A stretch of DNA of 64,000 nucleotides from Prosthecobacter sp. (GTDB lineage: Bacteria > Verrucomicrobiota > Verrucomicrobiia > Verrucomicrobiales > Verrucomicrobiaceae), in the NCBI GenBank assembly GCA_021733925.1, contig JAIPJY010000013.1:62001-126000 (forward strand), read 5' to 3'. Positions within the stretch are counted from its first letter, which is position 1. Each line of letters starts with the position of its first letter. Below are positions 45,201 through 53,516 of this stretch, in pieces. The position numbers were made by a program, and so were the translations under genes. The notes beneath the pieces were generated by a model. It made no database searches and was not told the origin of the DNA. It saw nothing but the letters and a program-made list of their open reading frames with translations.

Positions 45201-48200
45201 AGGCACTCCCGCCAGAAACCCAAACCTCTACTCCGCAGGCCGTGAGATCGGCGATGAGTACCGCTACATTCTCGAACGCCGTTACGCCAAGCTCTTCCCC
45301 GGCAACATGCTCACCCGTCCCGGTCTGCTGCTGAACCCATGGGAGATCCGAACCACCGACCTCGACGAACTCGCCCAACTCGGAGGACAGTCCGCCGCAA
45401 TGACTCGCGGAGGAAGAGCAGGAACCGCCAACGACGCCGACAAAATGATCGGAAAGAAGATGAAAGCCCAGGCCGGCCCTCAAGGCGGCACCAATCTCGA
45501 CTTCCTCGCTGCGTCCGCCCCGGTCATCTACAATCTCGTGCCCGACAAAGACGGCGTCGTCCGCATCGAACGCAAAGCCCTCGGCGACCGCCAGCATGTC
45601 CAGATTTACGCCGAAGACCTGCAAAACGCTTCCTGGCGCACACTCACGCTGCCGGAATCGCCCACAAAGTTTGCCGATCAGCGCCTCGAACGAAATCTTG
45701 ATCCCGCGACGCCCTTCACGCAGAAAAAGGAAATCACCGTACTCGAAACCGGCAAGGCCCTCACCCTCGCCGACATCCTCACCAGCGAGCTCGAAACCTA
45801 CGACACCCTCGGCGGCATCCACTCCCTGTTCACCACGCTCAGCAGCAATGGCAACCTCACCGAATTCGCATGGCTGTTGAACTGGCCCAAGCTCAAGGAG
45901 GATGAAAAACGCGCCAAATACGGCGAGTTCGCCTGCCATGAGCTGAACTTCTTTCTCTCCCGCAAAGACAAGCCCTTCTTCGATGCCGTGGTCAAACCCT
46001 ACCTCGCCAACAAGAAGGACAAGACCTTCATGGACGAGTATCTCCTCGGTCTCGATCTCACCCCATACCTCGAACCTTGGGCCTACGCTCGTCTCAACAT
46101 CGTCGAACGCATCCTGCTCGCACAACGCATCAATAACGAAGCACCGAATACCGCCCGCCATGTCCGAGAGCTTTGGGAAATGATTCCACCGAATCCTGAA
46201 CAACATGATTACCTCTTTGAAACGGCTCTTCGAGGTCGGGCGATGGAGTTTGCAGATGCGGCGGCCAGTGGAGACTTGGAGAAAGCAAAAAATCAAGCCG
46301 CTGAGGCGGCCCCACCACCGCCTCCCATGTCGCCTAAGCCGGAAGCGGCAGCAGCTCCAGCAGATCCCTTTGCCGCTGGCATGGGTGCCGGGATGGCCCT
46401 TGGCAATAATGCCACAAGCAATCTGAGTCGCAGCATGACTGCCGTGGAACTTCAGCAGCTTCCAACAGTGAAAAAGGCCAATGTCGTTGACGAAAAGCCC
46501 AGCGAAATGGAGCAACTCGGTGAGAAACGAGAAGAGACCTTCCGTAAATCAGTTGCGAACGGCTGGGCAGAAAACGAAAGCGACAAGTCACCCATCATCG
46601 GAGCTTTAGCCTATTTCGGCACAGGAGATGTCAGGGATGCACAGCAGCAAGTCCGCATCCTATTCCGCGCCCTCGGCCCGACCAAAGAATGGGCGGAAAA
46701 CAACTACTACAAGCTGCGCATCACCGAGCAGGATGCCGACCTCGTCACCGTGAACGCCTTCTGGCGCGATTATGCTGCCTGGGTGGCAGCAGGATCAAAG
46801 ACCGGCTTTGTCTCTTCCAACGTCGCCGAAGCCAGCCGCAACTTCACCGAGATGATGCTCGCGCTCGCCGTGCTTGACCTTCCCTTTGAGGCTCCAAAGC
46901 ACAGCACGAAGGCTGACAATGGAACATTCACTTTCACCGCAGGCGGACCCTGCATCGTATATCACAAAGAGATCAAACCTGCCGCTGTCGAAAAGAACGC
47001 GCAGGGTCAGCTCCTCGTCTCCCAAAGCTTCTTCCGTCAAAGCGACCGCTACCGCATGGAGGGGAATGAGAAGTTCGAGAAATATGTCACCACCGAGTTC
47101 CTCACCGGCGCGACGTATGGCGCAAACATCGTCGTCACCAATCCCACCAGCAGCCCGGTAAAGGCTGTGGTGCTGCTGCAGATCCCGCAGGGCTCCCTGC
47201 CCGTGCTCGGTAGCAAGGCCACCGACTCACGCCAGATTCGGCTGGAGCCTTACACCACCCAGACCTTCGAGTATCACTTCTACTTCCCGCTCGTGCCCGC
47301 CAAGGCCGGCCTGAAGTTCGTGCACTTTCCCGTAAACGTCGCCACCGGCACCACCACGGCTGGCGCGAAGCCCTTTGAATTCAACGTCGTGGCCAAGCTC
47401 ACCGAAGTGGACAAAGCCTCATGGGATTATGTCTCGCAATACGGCAGCGAAGCCGAGGTCTTCACCTTCTTGGATCAAAACAATCTCGAAGGCCTCAACC
47501 TCTCTCGCGTGGCATGGCGCTGCCGCCAGAGCGTGGACTTCTACCAGAAGTTGATCACCTTCATGCGCGGGCACCATGTGCGCGACGATGTCATCTCCAG
47601 CTATGCCCTGCTTCACAACGATGCTGCCACGCTGCGTGAGTGGTTGAAATACCACAATGAACTCCGCTACGGCCCCTACCTGTCGAGCCCTCTCCTCACG
47701 CTCGATCCCATCGAACGCCGCAGCTACGAGCACCTTGAATACTCCCCGCTGGTCAATCAACGCGCCGACCGTGTTGGCAGCGAGTGGCGCATCGCCAATC
47801 CTGCGGTGCTGACCCAGTACTCTGACCTCCTCGGCATCCTCGCGCACAAGCCGCAGCTCGACGCCATGGACAACATGAGCGTGGCCTACTTCCTCTTCCT
47901 GCAAGACCGCGTGGAAGAAGCACTGACCCGCTTCAAATCCATCGACGCCACCAAGCTGCCCACGAAAATCCAGCACGACTACTTCCAGTGCTACGCCGCC
48001 TTCTATGAAGGCGATCTCGCCGCTGCACGCGGTCTCGCAGCAAAGTACGCCGATCATCCCGTCCCACGCTGGAAGCTGCTCTTTGCCGATGTGGCCACGC
48101 AGATCACCGAGATCGAAGGCAAGGAAGCAAAGACAGAAAAAGGCGACAAGCCGGACCGCGAAAAGCAGCAGGCCGAACTCGGCTCCACCGAACCCGGTTT

Positions 48201-48843
48201 TGACTTCAAAGTCGAAAACATGAAAATCGCTTTGAACTGGAAAAACCTCCAGGAAGTCACGCTGAACTACTACCTCATGGACCCCGAGTTCAGCTTCAGC
48301 AGCAATCCCTTCGTGAGCCAGGACGCCGGACGCTTCAGCATCATCAAGCCAAACAAAACGGCCACGCAGACACTCCCAAAAAATCAGACCACGCTCGACC
48401 TCGCGTTGCCCGCCGAATTCGCCAAGGCGAACGTCCTTGTCGAAGTCCTTGGTGCCGGACAGCGCAAGACCCAGGCCTACCACGCCAACACCCTGAAACT
48501 CACGCTCTCCGAAAACTACGGCCGCCTCGAAGCCCGCGACACCGCCACCGACAAGCCCCTGCCGAAAACCTACGTCAAAGTATACGCACGCCTCGACAAC
48601 GGCACCGTGCGCTTCTTCAAGGACGGCTACACCGACCTTCGCGGCCGCTTTGACTACGCGAGCCTCAACGGCCCCGAAAATACGCAGCCTCAACCCACAC
48701 CCTACGAAGCTGCACCCGCCAACGGCCTCGACTATCAGATGCTCAAGCCAGCCGAGCTGCACAACATCGAAAAACTCTCCCTCCTCATCCTCAGCGACAC
48801 CCACGGCGCGACAGTGAAGGAGGTAAACCCGCCAGGACGCTAG
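42277..48843 (+). CDS. Giant secreted macroglobulin-like protein (2188 aa)
   Basis: 2188 residues from the ATG at 42277, which begins a signal peptide (LLALALLLPLTALA). The first 400 residues are helical. Beta-rich segments then resemble macroglobulin (MG) domains, for example IQFDVTVKNTPKLIVKIFEL, DLILVLDEKHQPVNDAVAWF and FITVKLANSSPFARVHF. A helical domain near residues 1215-1340 (FACHELNFFLSRKDKPFF) precedes an Ala/Pro linker (about 1341-1375). More beta segments (YGANIVVTNPTSSPV) and a TPR-like region (EALTRFKSIDATKL, near 1885) follow. I see no thioester CxEQ motif, so it is not a classic alpha-2-macroglobulin. Similar giant proteins occur in Planctomycetota (from memory). Role unproved. 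Confidence 0.85.
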   Translation: MKLLALALLLPLTALADNEIGFIERFALAADREKALGELVPGSEEYYFFHALHYQNVRDFANLVRILNQWRERVPNENEARRIILNREAILDYERNPQATLKYLIERLGIRHDHQQEVRDQKPDLPTQLDPVKISREVFLRDALNNDRSLASLSQEALASLIRDQVQLSPDQRRSVLSKLQRPDVPNLVQAIIADLQSDKSRTFGSLPIHRSLLPEQLDALLQTFPQWLGQQAFVYTRLRKMAPSADVNLEYDDAERVAWLDRVWAFAQKLAPSQNTLKARILYLRLDHDRKQGVYDRSRFIEYLKLPRQLGYINYTYIKDVRPGELSNLNADLSEPLLLSPPIGTDETLVREYFLHLFASEVKPDADPNEVLAQWTPYIAEEWLTPVLAEALITHRIGSPEHWASLLTPTAFQQLKDRVDIEFPATNEPQFTLGDDIQFDVTVKNTPKLIVKIFELNTLNFFQTQQRQLNTDLNLDGLVANSEQTHAFDSGPFTRTRQTFKFPELKGKRGAWIIEFIGGGRSSRALIRTGQFQILQQTGPSGDLILVLDEKHQPVNDAVAWFEGRKLVRNDKFGRIIIPFTNQPGTKNLIIGDAAGTFATLASFTHHAEDYRLDAQFHIEREQLLARREATLAVRTTLMIGEAHLSPELLTEPKLTITSTTLDGISTTREVKDLKLSAGSDLTHTLTVPERLASLTVTFSAKVDVVSAGGTKKDLTASHTWTLNGIDKTDAVNDGHLSTFAGQRVFELLGKNGEPIADQQVIFTFKHREFNRTQVIPLRTDAQGRVNLGKLASIESVTAKIPNGRQTLWPLEDADNTLSTTIHAKEGELIQVPFSGGRDLMATLLLEVRAGTFTADHSGKIDPTLKGQQGFLAIRDLKPGDYSLRIPYSDQLITLKVTQGDTIGGWVLGKHRQLELKGNTPLNIANITSDKEFITVKLANSSPFARVHFAASRFDPGSGIFGELGGFTRFGAASGTPARNPNLYSAGREIGDEYRYILERRYAKLFPGNMLTRPGLLLNPWEIRTTDLDELAQLGGQSAAMTRGGRAGTANDADKMIGKKMKAQAGPQGGTNLDFLAASAPVIYNLVPDKDGVVRIERKALGDRQHVQIYAEDLQNASWRTLTLPESPTKFADQRLERNLDPATPFTQKKEITVLETGKALTLADILTSELETYDTLGGIHSLFTTLSSNGNLTEFAWLLNWPKLKEDEKRAKYGEFACHELNFFLSRKDKPFFDAVVKPYLANKKDKTFMDEYLLGLDLTPYLEPWAYARLNIVERILLAQRINNEAPNTARHVRELWEMIPPNPEQHDYLFETALRGRAMEFADAAASGDLEKAKNQAAEAAPPPPPMSPKPEAAAAPADPFAAGMGAGMALGNNATSNLSRSMTAVELQQLPTVKKANVVDEKPSEMEQLGEKREETFRKSVANGWAENESDKSPIIGALAYFGTGDVRDAQQQVRILFRALGPTKEWAENNYYKLRITEQDADLVTVNAFWRDYAAWVAAGSKTGFVSSNVAEASRNFTEMMLALAVLDLPFEAPKHSTKADNGTFTFTAGGPCIVYHKEIKPAAVEKNAQGQLLVSQSFFRQSDRYRMEGNEKFEKYVTTEFLTGATYGANIVVTNPTSSPVKAVVLLQIPQGSLPVLGSKATDSRQIRLEPYTTQTFEYHFYFPLVPAKAGLKFVHFPVNVATGTTTAGAKPFEFNVVAKLTEVDKASWDYVSQYGSEAEVFTFLDQNNLEGLNLSRVAWRCRQSVDFYQKLITFMRGHHVRDDVISSYALLHNDAATLREWLKYHNELRYGPYLSSPLLTLDPIERRSYEHLEYSPLVNQRADRVGSEWRIANPAVLTQYSDLLGILAHKPQLDAMDNMSVAYFLFLQDRVEEALTRFKSIDATKLPTKIQHDYFQCYAAFYEGDLAAARGLAAKYADHPVPRWKLLFADVATQITEIEGKEAKTEKGDKPDREKQQAELGSTEPGFDFKVENMKIALNWKNLQEVTLNYYLMDPEFSFSSNPFVSQDAGRFSIIKPNKTATQTLPKNQTTLDLALPAEFAKANVLVEVLGAGQRKTQAYHANTLKLTLSENYGRLEARDTATDKPLPKTYVKVYARLDNGTVRFFKDGYTDLRGRFDYASLNGPENTQPQPTPYEAAPANGLDYQMLKPAELHNIEKLSLLILSDTHGATVKEVNPPGR

Positions 48844-49020
48844 GCGGTGTCTTGGCAAATCAATGGAGTACCTTTGACGTCGGGGGAAAATGCCTGCTTT
48901 CACCGCACCAAGGACGGCGCAGCTTTTTGAGCGCCTGCGACGCGACAGACCCGAAATCTCGGACCCGCAGCAGCGGTTCCCTACCTTCCCTTTTCGCGCG
49001 CCGCTTCCTGCAGGACTGGT

Positions 49021-49043
49021 AGGGACGCGTTGTGCGCGTCCCT
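49021..49043. repeat. Perfect 9-bp inverted repeat, possible dispersed palindrome
   Basis: AGGGACGCG (49021-49029), loop TTGTG, CGCGTCCCT (49035-49043). The stem is very GC-rich and perfect. There is no T-run, and it sits about 180 bases after the previous stop, so it is not an obvious terminator. Its form is that of a REP-type extragenic palindrome; only one copy is visible in this window. Confidence 0.6.
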
Positions 49044-49203
49044 GGAATCCTTCGTCCCTGCGCGGGCTGCTTTCATCTTCACTCTCCCCCTTTCCAAAAA
49101 CTCCCTCTCTCTCGGCCTGCCACCAACCCCTGCATCTTTCCTCCAGAGTGCCGTCCTCTATTTGCAAAGACACCGTCTAGATTCATCTACCATGAGAGAA
49201 CCC

Positions 49204-49227
49204 GCCTTCTTCGAGCGTGAAGAAGGC
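49204..49227 (+). promoter_or_regulatory. Leader hairpin just upstream of the MBL-fold start
   Basis: GCCTTCTTC (49204-49212), loop GAGCGT, GAAGAAGGC (49219-49227): a perfect 9-bp stem ending 12 bases before the ATG at 49240. The right arm contains AGAAGG, the only purine-rich Shine-Dalgarno-like sequence near this start, so the ribosome site would be paired when the stem forms. If translation began at 49192 instead, the hairpin would be inside the coding sequence. Confidence 0.4.
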
Positions 49228-49239
49228 GCTTCACCAACC

Positions 49240-50289
49240 ATGAAATCCATCCTCGCCGCTCTTCTAGCCTTCACCCTCACTCTCTCCGCGCGTGACCAGA
49301 CCCTCGACATCTACTGGATCGACTCCGAAGGCGGTGGCTCGACTCTGATCGTAACTCCATCTGGCGAATCAGTCCTCATCGACACCGGCAATCCGGGCGG
49401 ACGCGATCCTCAACGCATCAAAAAAGTCGCCACGGAGCAGGCTAAGCTCACCCGCATCGACCACGTCATCATCACCCACTTTCATGCCGACCACTTCGGC
49501 GGTCTGGCCGAACTGGCCGAGTTGATGCCCGTCGGAACACTCTACGACAAAGGCGTCCCAGAGGGCAGTCCCGACGGCAAGGCTCAGGACATGCGCTGGA
49601 CATTGACCAGCCGCCCCTATCGCGATGCCAAAGTGGAAAAGCGTATCACGCTGGCCCCAGGTGCCGTCGTGCCACTCAAACAAACCGAAGGCAGCCCCAA
49701 GCTCACGCTGCGCTGCCTGGGCGCGAATCAGCAGTTCATCCCCCCTTACCCCGACCAATCCGAAAACCCTCTCAAAGGCACCGTTCCTCCCAAAGCCGCC
49801 GACCCGACCGACAACGCGAACAGCGTCGTCATGCTGCTGCAGTTCGGCAACTTCCGCTTCTTCGACGGCGGCGATCTCTCATGGAATGTGGAAGAAAAAC
49901 TCGTCTCTCCCTTCAATCTCGTCGGCACCGTCGATCTCTATCAGGTGAACCATCACGGCCTGGATTCGAGCAACAATCCCATGCTCATCCACAGCCTCCA
50001 GCCCACGGTTTCAGTGATGAACAACGGCCCTCGCAAAGGCACCAGCAAATCCGCCATGGACGCTCTCAAATCAACCCCGACAATCCAGGCGATGTATCAG
50101 GTGCATGAAAACGTCCGCGACGACCATGAGAACACGGCGGACAAAACGATGATCGCCAACCACGGCGATCTGGCCGAAGGCTGTGCCGCCGAACACATCC
50201 ACTGCACCGTCAGTGCCGATGGGAAAAGCTACACCGTCGAGGTGCCTTCGCAGAAACACAGCCGCACTTTCCAAACACGCGAAAAATAA
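49240..50289 (+). CDS. Secreted MBL-fold hydrolase (ComEC C-terminal-like)
   Basis: 349 residues from the ATG at 49240, which begins a signal peptide ([14 protein letters not shown]). The metallo-beta-lactamase motif is [10 protein letters not shown], followed by [11 protein letters not shown] and a VNHHGLDSS block. The order and the phrase [10 protein letters not shown] resemble the competence ComEC-type hydrolase domain. Metal-dependent hydrolysis of a phosphoester, nucleic acid or lactone outside the cytoplasm is possible; the substrate is unknown. It is followed by 226 bases without a gene. Confidence 0.88.
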   Translation: MKSILAALLAFTLTLSARDQTLDIYWIDSEGGGSTLIVTPSGESVLIDTGNPGGRDPQRIKKVATEQAKLTRIDHVIITHFHADHFGGLAELAELMPVGTLYDKGVPEGSPDGKAQDMRWTLTSRPYRDAKVEKRITLAPGAVVPLKQTEGSPKLTLRCLGANQQFIPPYPDQSENPLKGTVPPKAADPTDNANSVVMLLQFGNFRFFDGGDLSWNVEEKLVSPFNLVGTVDLYQVNHHGLDSSNNPMLIHSLQPTVSVMNNGPRKGTSKSAMDALKSTPTIQAMYQVHENVRDDHENTADKTMIANHGDLAEGCAAEHIHCTVSADGKSYTVEVPSQKHSRTFQTREK

Positions 50290-50515
50290 CGGCTTGGCAT
50301 GAAAGCCACTCGACCAAGGCCGGTCATCGCGGTGTTTGAAAGCTGGAATACCAGAGCAGCGCGACAGCGTCTTGGAGTGCGGTCGCGCAGATGCACGGCG
50401 CAAGCCTGCATCGGAGCTACCGCTTTCGCAGGGTAAAAAATGCGCTTCGTCCTGAATCCGCCTCCAGCAGCGAAAGCAGCCTCTACAAGCGTTTTTCAGC
50501 AAGGAGCAGGCCGCA
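50290..50515. repeat. Gene-free segment with repeat-like sequence
   Basis: 226 bases between convergent genes. It contains GCGCGACAGCGTCTTGGAG (about 50358-50376), GGTCGCGCAGATGCACGGCG and CTACCGCTTTCGC. From memory, sequence of this style occurs as dispersed non-coding repeats in Verrucomicrobiota genomes. No second copy lies in this window, so this is a suggestion only. Confidence 0.3.
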
Positions 50516-52138
50516 TCATTTCCTCTCACCTTGGCTGGCGCGAATCACCGGTGCCAGCCACTTGGCCGTCTCATCGGCAATCACGTTATAACCCGCAAGG
50601 TTCGGATGGCGATCCCCCGCCCAGCCGGGCAGATGGCCAAAGATGCCGTCGAGGTGGTTGTCGAGCACGACCACGGTCGGATCCGCGCCTGGCTGGATAT
50701 ATGGCGTAGCAAAGCCTCGCAGGTTCTCCGGGATCTTCGCCAGCGGATAGCGGCGGTAGTTCAGCATGTCGGGACCCTTCTTCAATTCCGCGAGGTACCG
50801 TGGCGCGATGTCAAAAAGCGTGAGCTTTTCTTCAGCGGCGATCTTCGTGACGACGTCATTGATGTCTGCATGCAAACTCTCAAGCGTGTAAGGAATGACC
50901 GTCATGGGAATGAGCATGGCGTTAGGATGGTCTGCATGCAGGCGGGCAAGCAGTTCTCGGAAGTCCTTGGGGAAGTTCGCTTTGAAATCCTCACGTCGGG
51001 CAACGTCGTTGATCCCGTAGCGAATGAAAATGTAGTCGGCCTGCGGCTTGGTTTTCACCGCCTTGTCGTAGCGGGTGTCCAGCAGCCGGCGAATGTACTC
51101 ACCACTCACACCTTCGTTATAAACATCGCACGGAGGCAGGTCGGCTTCGGCGGCCAGCTTGATTCGCAGCGTGTCCTCAATCTGCGGTTCATCCGGCGCG
51201 AGTTTCTTTGGAATGCTGGCCTCGGTGGTGCTGTCGCCGAGCAGGATGATCTGCAGGCGCTTTTTGCCCGCCGTGGCATCGCTAAAGCCAAAGGGCTTGC
51301 CATCGATGAACTGATCCGACGTGATCGTGGGGCAGATGCGTTTTTCCACATGCGCGACGAACAGCTCCGTGCCACGGGAGTGACTCACGAATGGCCAGCG
51401 CGCCGGATTGTACATCGTGTCCGTCAGATCGCGCATGAGGACAACGTGCTTGCCGTTCTTCGCCATCTGGCGCAGCCCAAAGGGCCGGCCGGAGACGCAC
51501 ATGTTGAGGTGCACCCCCATGAGGATCACGTTGTCGATGTTGCGCGCTTCCAGCAGATTCCAAATCTCAACACCACTGTCGCTGACAGCATCTTTCTCCT
51601 GATCAATTCGCAGCACGTCGATCTGCTTCGTCCACGGCGCTTTCGGATTGAGTCCCTTCGTAGCCAGTTCCTTGGCCCAGGCGGCATGCTCGGCAGGATC
51701 GTCGTCCTCGCCGCCATCAGTTTGATCCAACGGATACACAGCCATCTCTTCCGCCGGAATTTGTTTACACCACTCGGCAATTTTGTCCGGCAGACGTGCC
51801 GCAGCAGGCGCAGTCTTCGCGCGTTCACGCGCAGGCGTGCCTTCATAAGGCTTCATGCAGCTGCTCGGTGCATGGATGATGAGCACACCATCTTTGCGAG
51901 CCTTTTCCAGCACCTCGTTCATGCGCGGCGCCATCTCAACCTCACGCGTCACAGCGTTTTTACAGTGGTGCAGATCCCACATGTCACAGACGATGATGGC
52001 AGTGCGGGATGGGAGCCATGCCTCCTTCACCAGCGTCGTTTTACCGGCAGGAGCACGCGACTGGAGCGTGAGGGAGAGCGGAGTTTCGGCCGCGAGAGCC
52101 GAGACCGTGAATGCGAGGAGGAGTGCGAGCGTCTTCAT
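50516..52138 (-). CDS. Secreted fusion: isochorismatase-like domain plus SGNH/GDSL hydrolase
   Basis: 540 residues with a signal peptide (LALLLAFTVSALA). Residues about 45-270 form an isochorismatase-like (cysteine hydrolase) domain: AIIVCDMWDLHHC with its Asp, and VILMGVHLNMCVSG with the nucleophile Cys. Residues about 295-535 form an SGNH hydrolase: block I LLGDSTTE, IRYGIND and DRHPNLAGY with the Asp-His pair. Both active sites look complete. I know no standard name for this fusion. It starts 3 bases after the stop of the ceramidase-like gene, so the two are co-transcribed. Confidence 0.87.
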   Translation of the reverse strand: MKTLALLLAFTVSALAAETPLSLTLQSRAPAGKTTLVKEAWLPSRTAIIVCDMWDLHHCKNAVTREVEMAPRMNEVLEKARKDGVLIIHAPSSCMKPYEGTPARERAKTAPAAARLPDKIAEWCKQIPAEEMAVYPLDQTDGGEDDDPAEHAAWAKELATKGLNPKAPWTKQIDVLRIDQEKDAVSDSGVEIWNLLEARNIDNVILMGVHLNMCVSGRPFGLRQMAKNGKHVVLMRDLTDTMYNPARWPFVSHSRGTELFVAHVEKRICPTITSDQFIDGKPFGFSDATAGKKRLQIILLGDSTTEASIPKKLAPDEPQIEDTLRIKLAAEADLPPCDVYNEGVSGEYIRRLLDTRYDKAVKTKPQADYIFIRYGINDVARREDFKANFPKDFRELLARLHADHPNAMLIPMTVIPYTLESLHADINDVVTKIAAEEKLTLFDIAPRYLAELKKGPDMLNYRRYPLAKIPENLRGFATPYIQPGADPTVVVLDNHLDGIFGHLPGWAGDRHPNLAGYNVIADETAKWLAPVIRASQGERK

Positions 52139-52141
52139 GGA

Positions 52142-53464
52142 TTATCGGGAAAGTTTTTGATGCAGTTCATGGACTTTGGCGGCGATGCGTTCTTCCACGC
52201 TTTCCGCCCAGCCGGCCGCAGCTTCGTAGCCTCCTTCTTTGAGAACCCGAAGGCTGGGGACATAGCCGGTGTAGTCATTTGAATAACCGGCCACCCATAT
52301 ACCGGCTTCACCGGCAAACTCACGCTTGAAGCGCAGGGAGTAATCCACCACGACTTCGCTGCCGAGTGTGATGAAGGTGAGATCATTGCCAAGCTTGATC
52401 ACCTGCACCGGGTAGTCGTGATCTGCGCGCCCCACCTTGGCGTAGCTGAGTTTGATTTCCTCATACGCAGCGCGGATCGGCCCGTTCACAGGACGCGGAT
52501 TGACGACGAGGGCCATCTCGACGGTGTTGGAAAGCGAACGACCATGCTGCATCGAAAGCTCCAGATCCGTGACACCTGGAACGACATCGCTTCGACGTGG
52601 ATAAGGGTTCTGATCAGCGCCACAGCCCATCAAGAACAAGGCCGTGAAGCCCGGGCGATGCTCCTGCAGGTATTCCTGCGCAAAGCCCGCGTAATCTCCG
52701 CACCAGTTGTAAAAGCCGAGACTGGTGTTGTGGCAGGCGTAGCCAAACATGGTGGCCCGCAGCGTGCCATCAGGCGCTTCAATGCGTAGCGCAGGCACCT
52801 CATGATCCACAGGACCGTCCGGATTGGGCGCCTTGTTCGCGTTCGGATGGTCGGGCGGCAGCGTGTAGTCACGGCGGCGGTTCATGGCGAAACCGCAGCG
52901 CGCTTTGCTCCAGGTAAGGCGCGCTGGTTGCATTTCCGCGAGCGCTTTCCCGATCAAGCCGACGAGGTCGTTTTGCAGCTTCTGCGTGTATTCCCACAAG
53001 TCTTTGGCCTTGGGGTTGTCCTTGTCTGCATCCGTCAGCGGAGCCGTCCGAAGTGAAGGACCACTGTGGGTATGTGATGCGTTCATCACCAGATGGGCAG
53101 GCGGCAGCCCAAACTCCTTCTCCGCACGCTGCGCCACCGCATGCCTCAAAAGCTGTGGCACGCCGATGAGATCCAGCGTGACAAACACCAGCTTGTTTCC
53201 CTGCTCGTCTTCCAGAGCCAGCGCCTTGGCAAACAGATCCTGCACCTTGCCTTCCGCAGGCTTTTTGCGCCCTGCGTATCCGGCCATCCAGAGCAGCTTC
53301 TGCGGCGTCACCGCGACAGTGGCCGTTCCAGCTTTCCAATTCGCAGGCACATGAGGAGCCACCGATTTCGGCGGAGTTGGAGGCGAAAGCGGCGTGGCTC
53401 CCGGCGGCGCGGCAAGGACGGCACTAGTACAAAGAACGGCGAGCGAAAAAGCGCGGAGTGACAT
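52142..53464 (-). CDS. Neutral/alkaline ceramidase-like secreted protein
   Basis: 440 residues from the ATG at 53464, with signal peptide FSLAVLCTSAVLAA. The ceramidase N-terminal domain shows KAGTATVAVTPQ, LVFVTLDLIGVP and NASHTHSGPSL, the last holding the catalytic segment. FGYACHNTSLG and LFLMGCGADQNPYP follow as in the family. It lacks the C-terminal Ig-like domain of full ceramidases (about 650 residues or more). In Verrucomicrobiota and Planctomycetota such genes are common and their substrates are mostly untested. First gene of a two-gene transcript with the fusion hydrolase; divergent from the UxuA-like gene. Confidence 0.87.
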   Translation of the reverse strand: MSLRAFSLAVLCTSAVLAAPPGATPLSPPTPPKSVAPHVPANWKAGTATVAVTPQKLLWMAGYAGRKKPAEGKVQDLFAKALALEDEQGNKLVFVTLDLIGVPQLLRHAVAQRAEKEFGLPPAHLVMNASHTHSGPSLRTAPLTDADKDNPKAKDLWEYTQKLQNDLVGLIGKALAEMQPARLTWSKARCGFAMNRRRDYTLPPDHPNANKAPNPDGPVDHEVPALRIEAPDGTLRATMFGYACHNTSLGFYNWCGDYAGFAQEYLQEHRPGFTALFLMGCGADQNPYPRRSDVVPGVTDLELSMQHGRSLSNTVEMALVVNPRPVNGPIRAAYEEIKLSYAKVGRADHDYPVQVIKLGNDLTFITLGSEVVVDYSLRFKREFAGEAGIWVAGYSNDYTGYVPSLRVLKEGGYEAAAGWAESVEERIAAKVHELHQKLSR

Positions 53465-53516
53465 GCACAAACTACGGGCGCGCCCACGTTGTTTGTTCAC
53501 TCCGGAATCATCTTTC

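Larger units (their letters stand above)
48844..49239. other. 396-base non-coding region with two perfect hairpins
   Basis: This gap follows the giant gene and precedes the MBL-fold gene. It holds two perfect inverted repeats (49021-49043 and 49204-49227, listed separately), a pyrimidine-rich stretch at about 49060-49150, and no convincing gene. Short open frames here have Ser/Pro-rich, low-complexity products unlike real proteins. Confidence 0.7.

Noticed and set aside
47419-49173. 584-codon minus-strand frame opposite the end of the giant gene
   Set aside because: Product is Val/Gly/Glu-rich without domains, typical of an antisense frame in GC-rich DNA.
48890-49180. Possible 96-codon gene in the 396-base gap
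   Set aside because: Low-complexity Ser/Pro product crossing a perfect palindrome; no family and no ribosome site.
50531-52282. 583-codon plus-strand frame opposite the isochorismatase-SGNH fusion
   Set aside because: Arg- and His-rich product without domains; the minus strand encodes two complete hydrolase domains.
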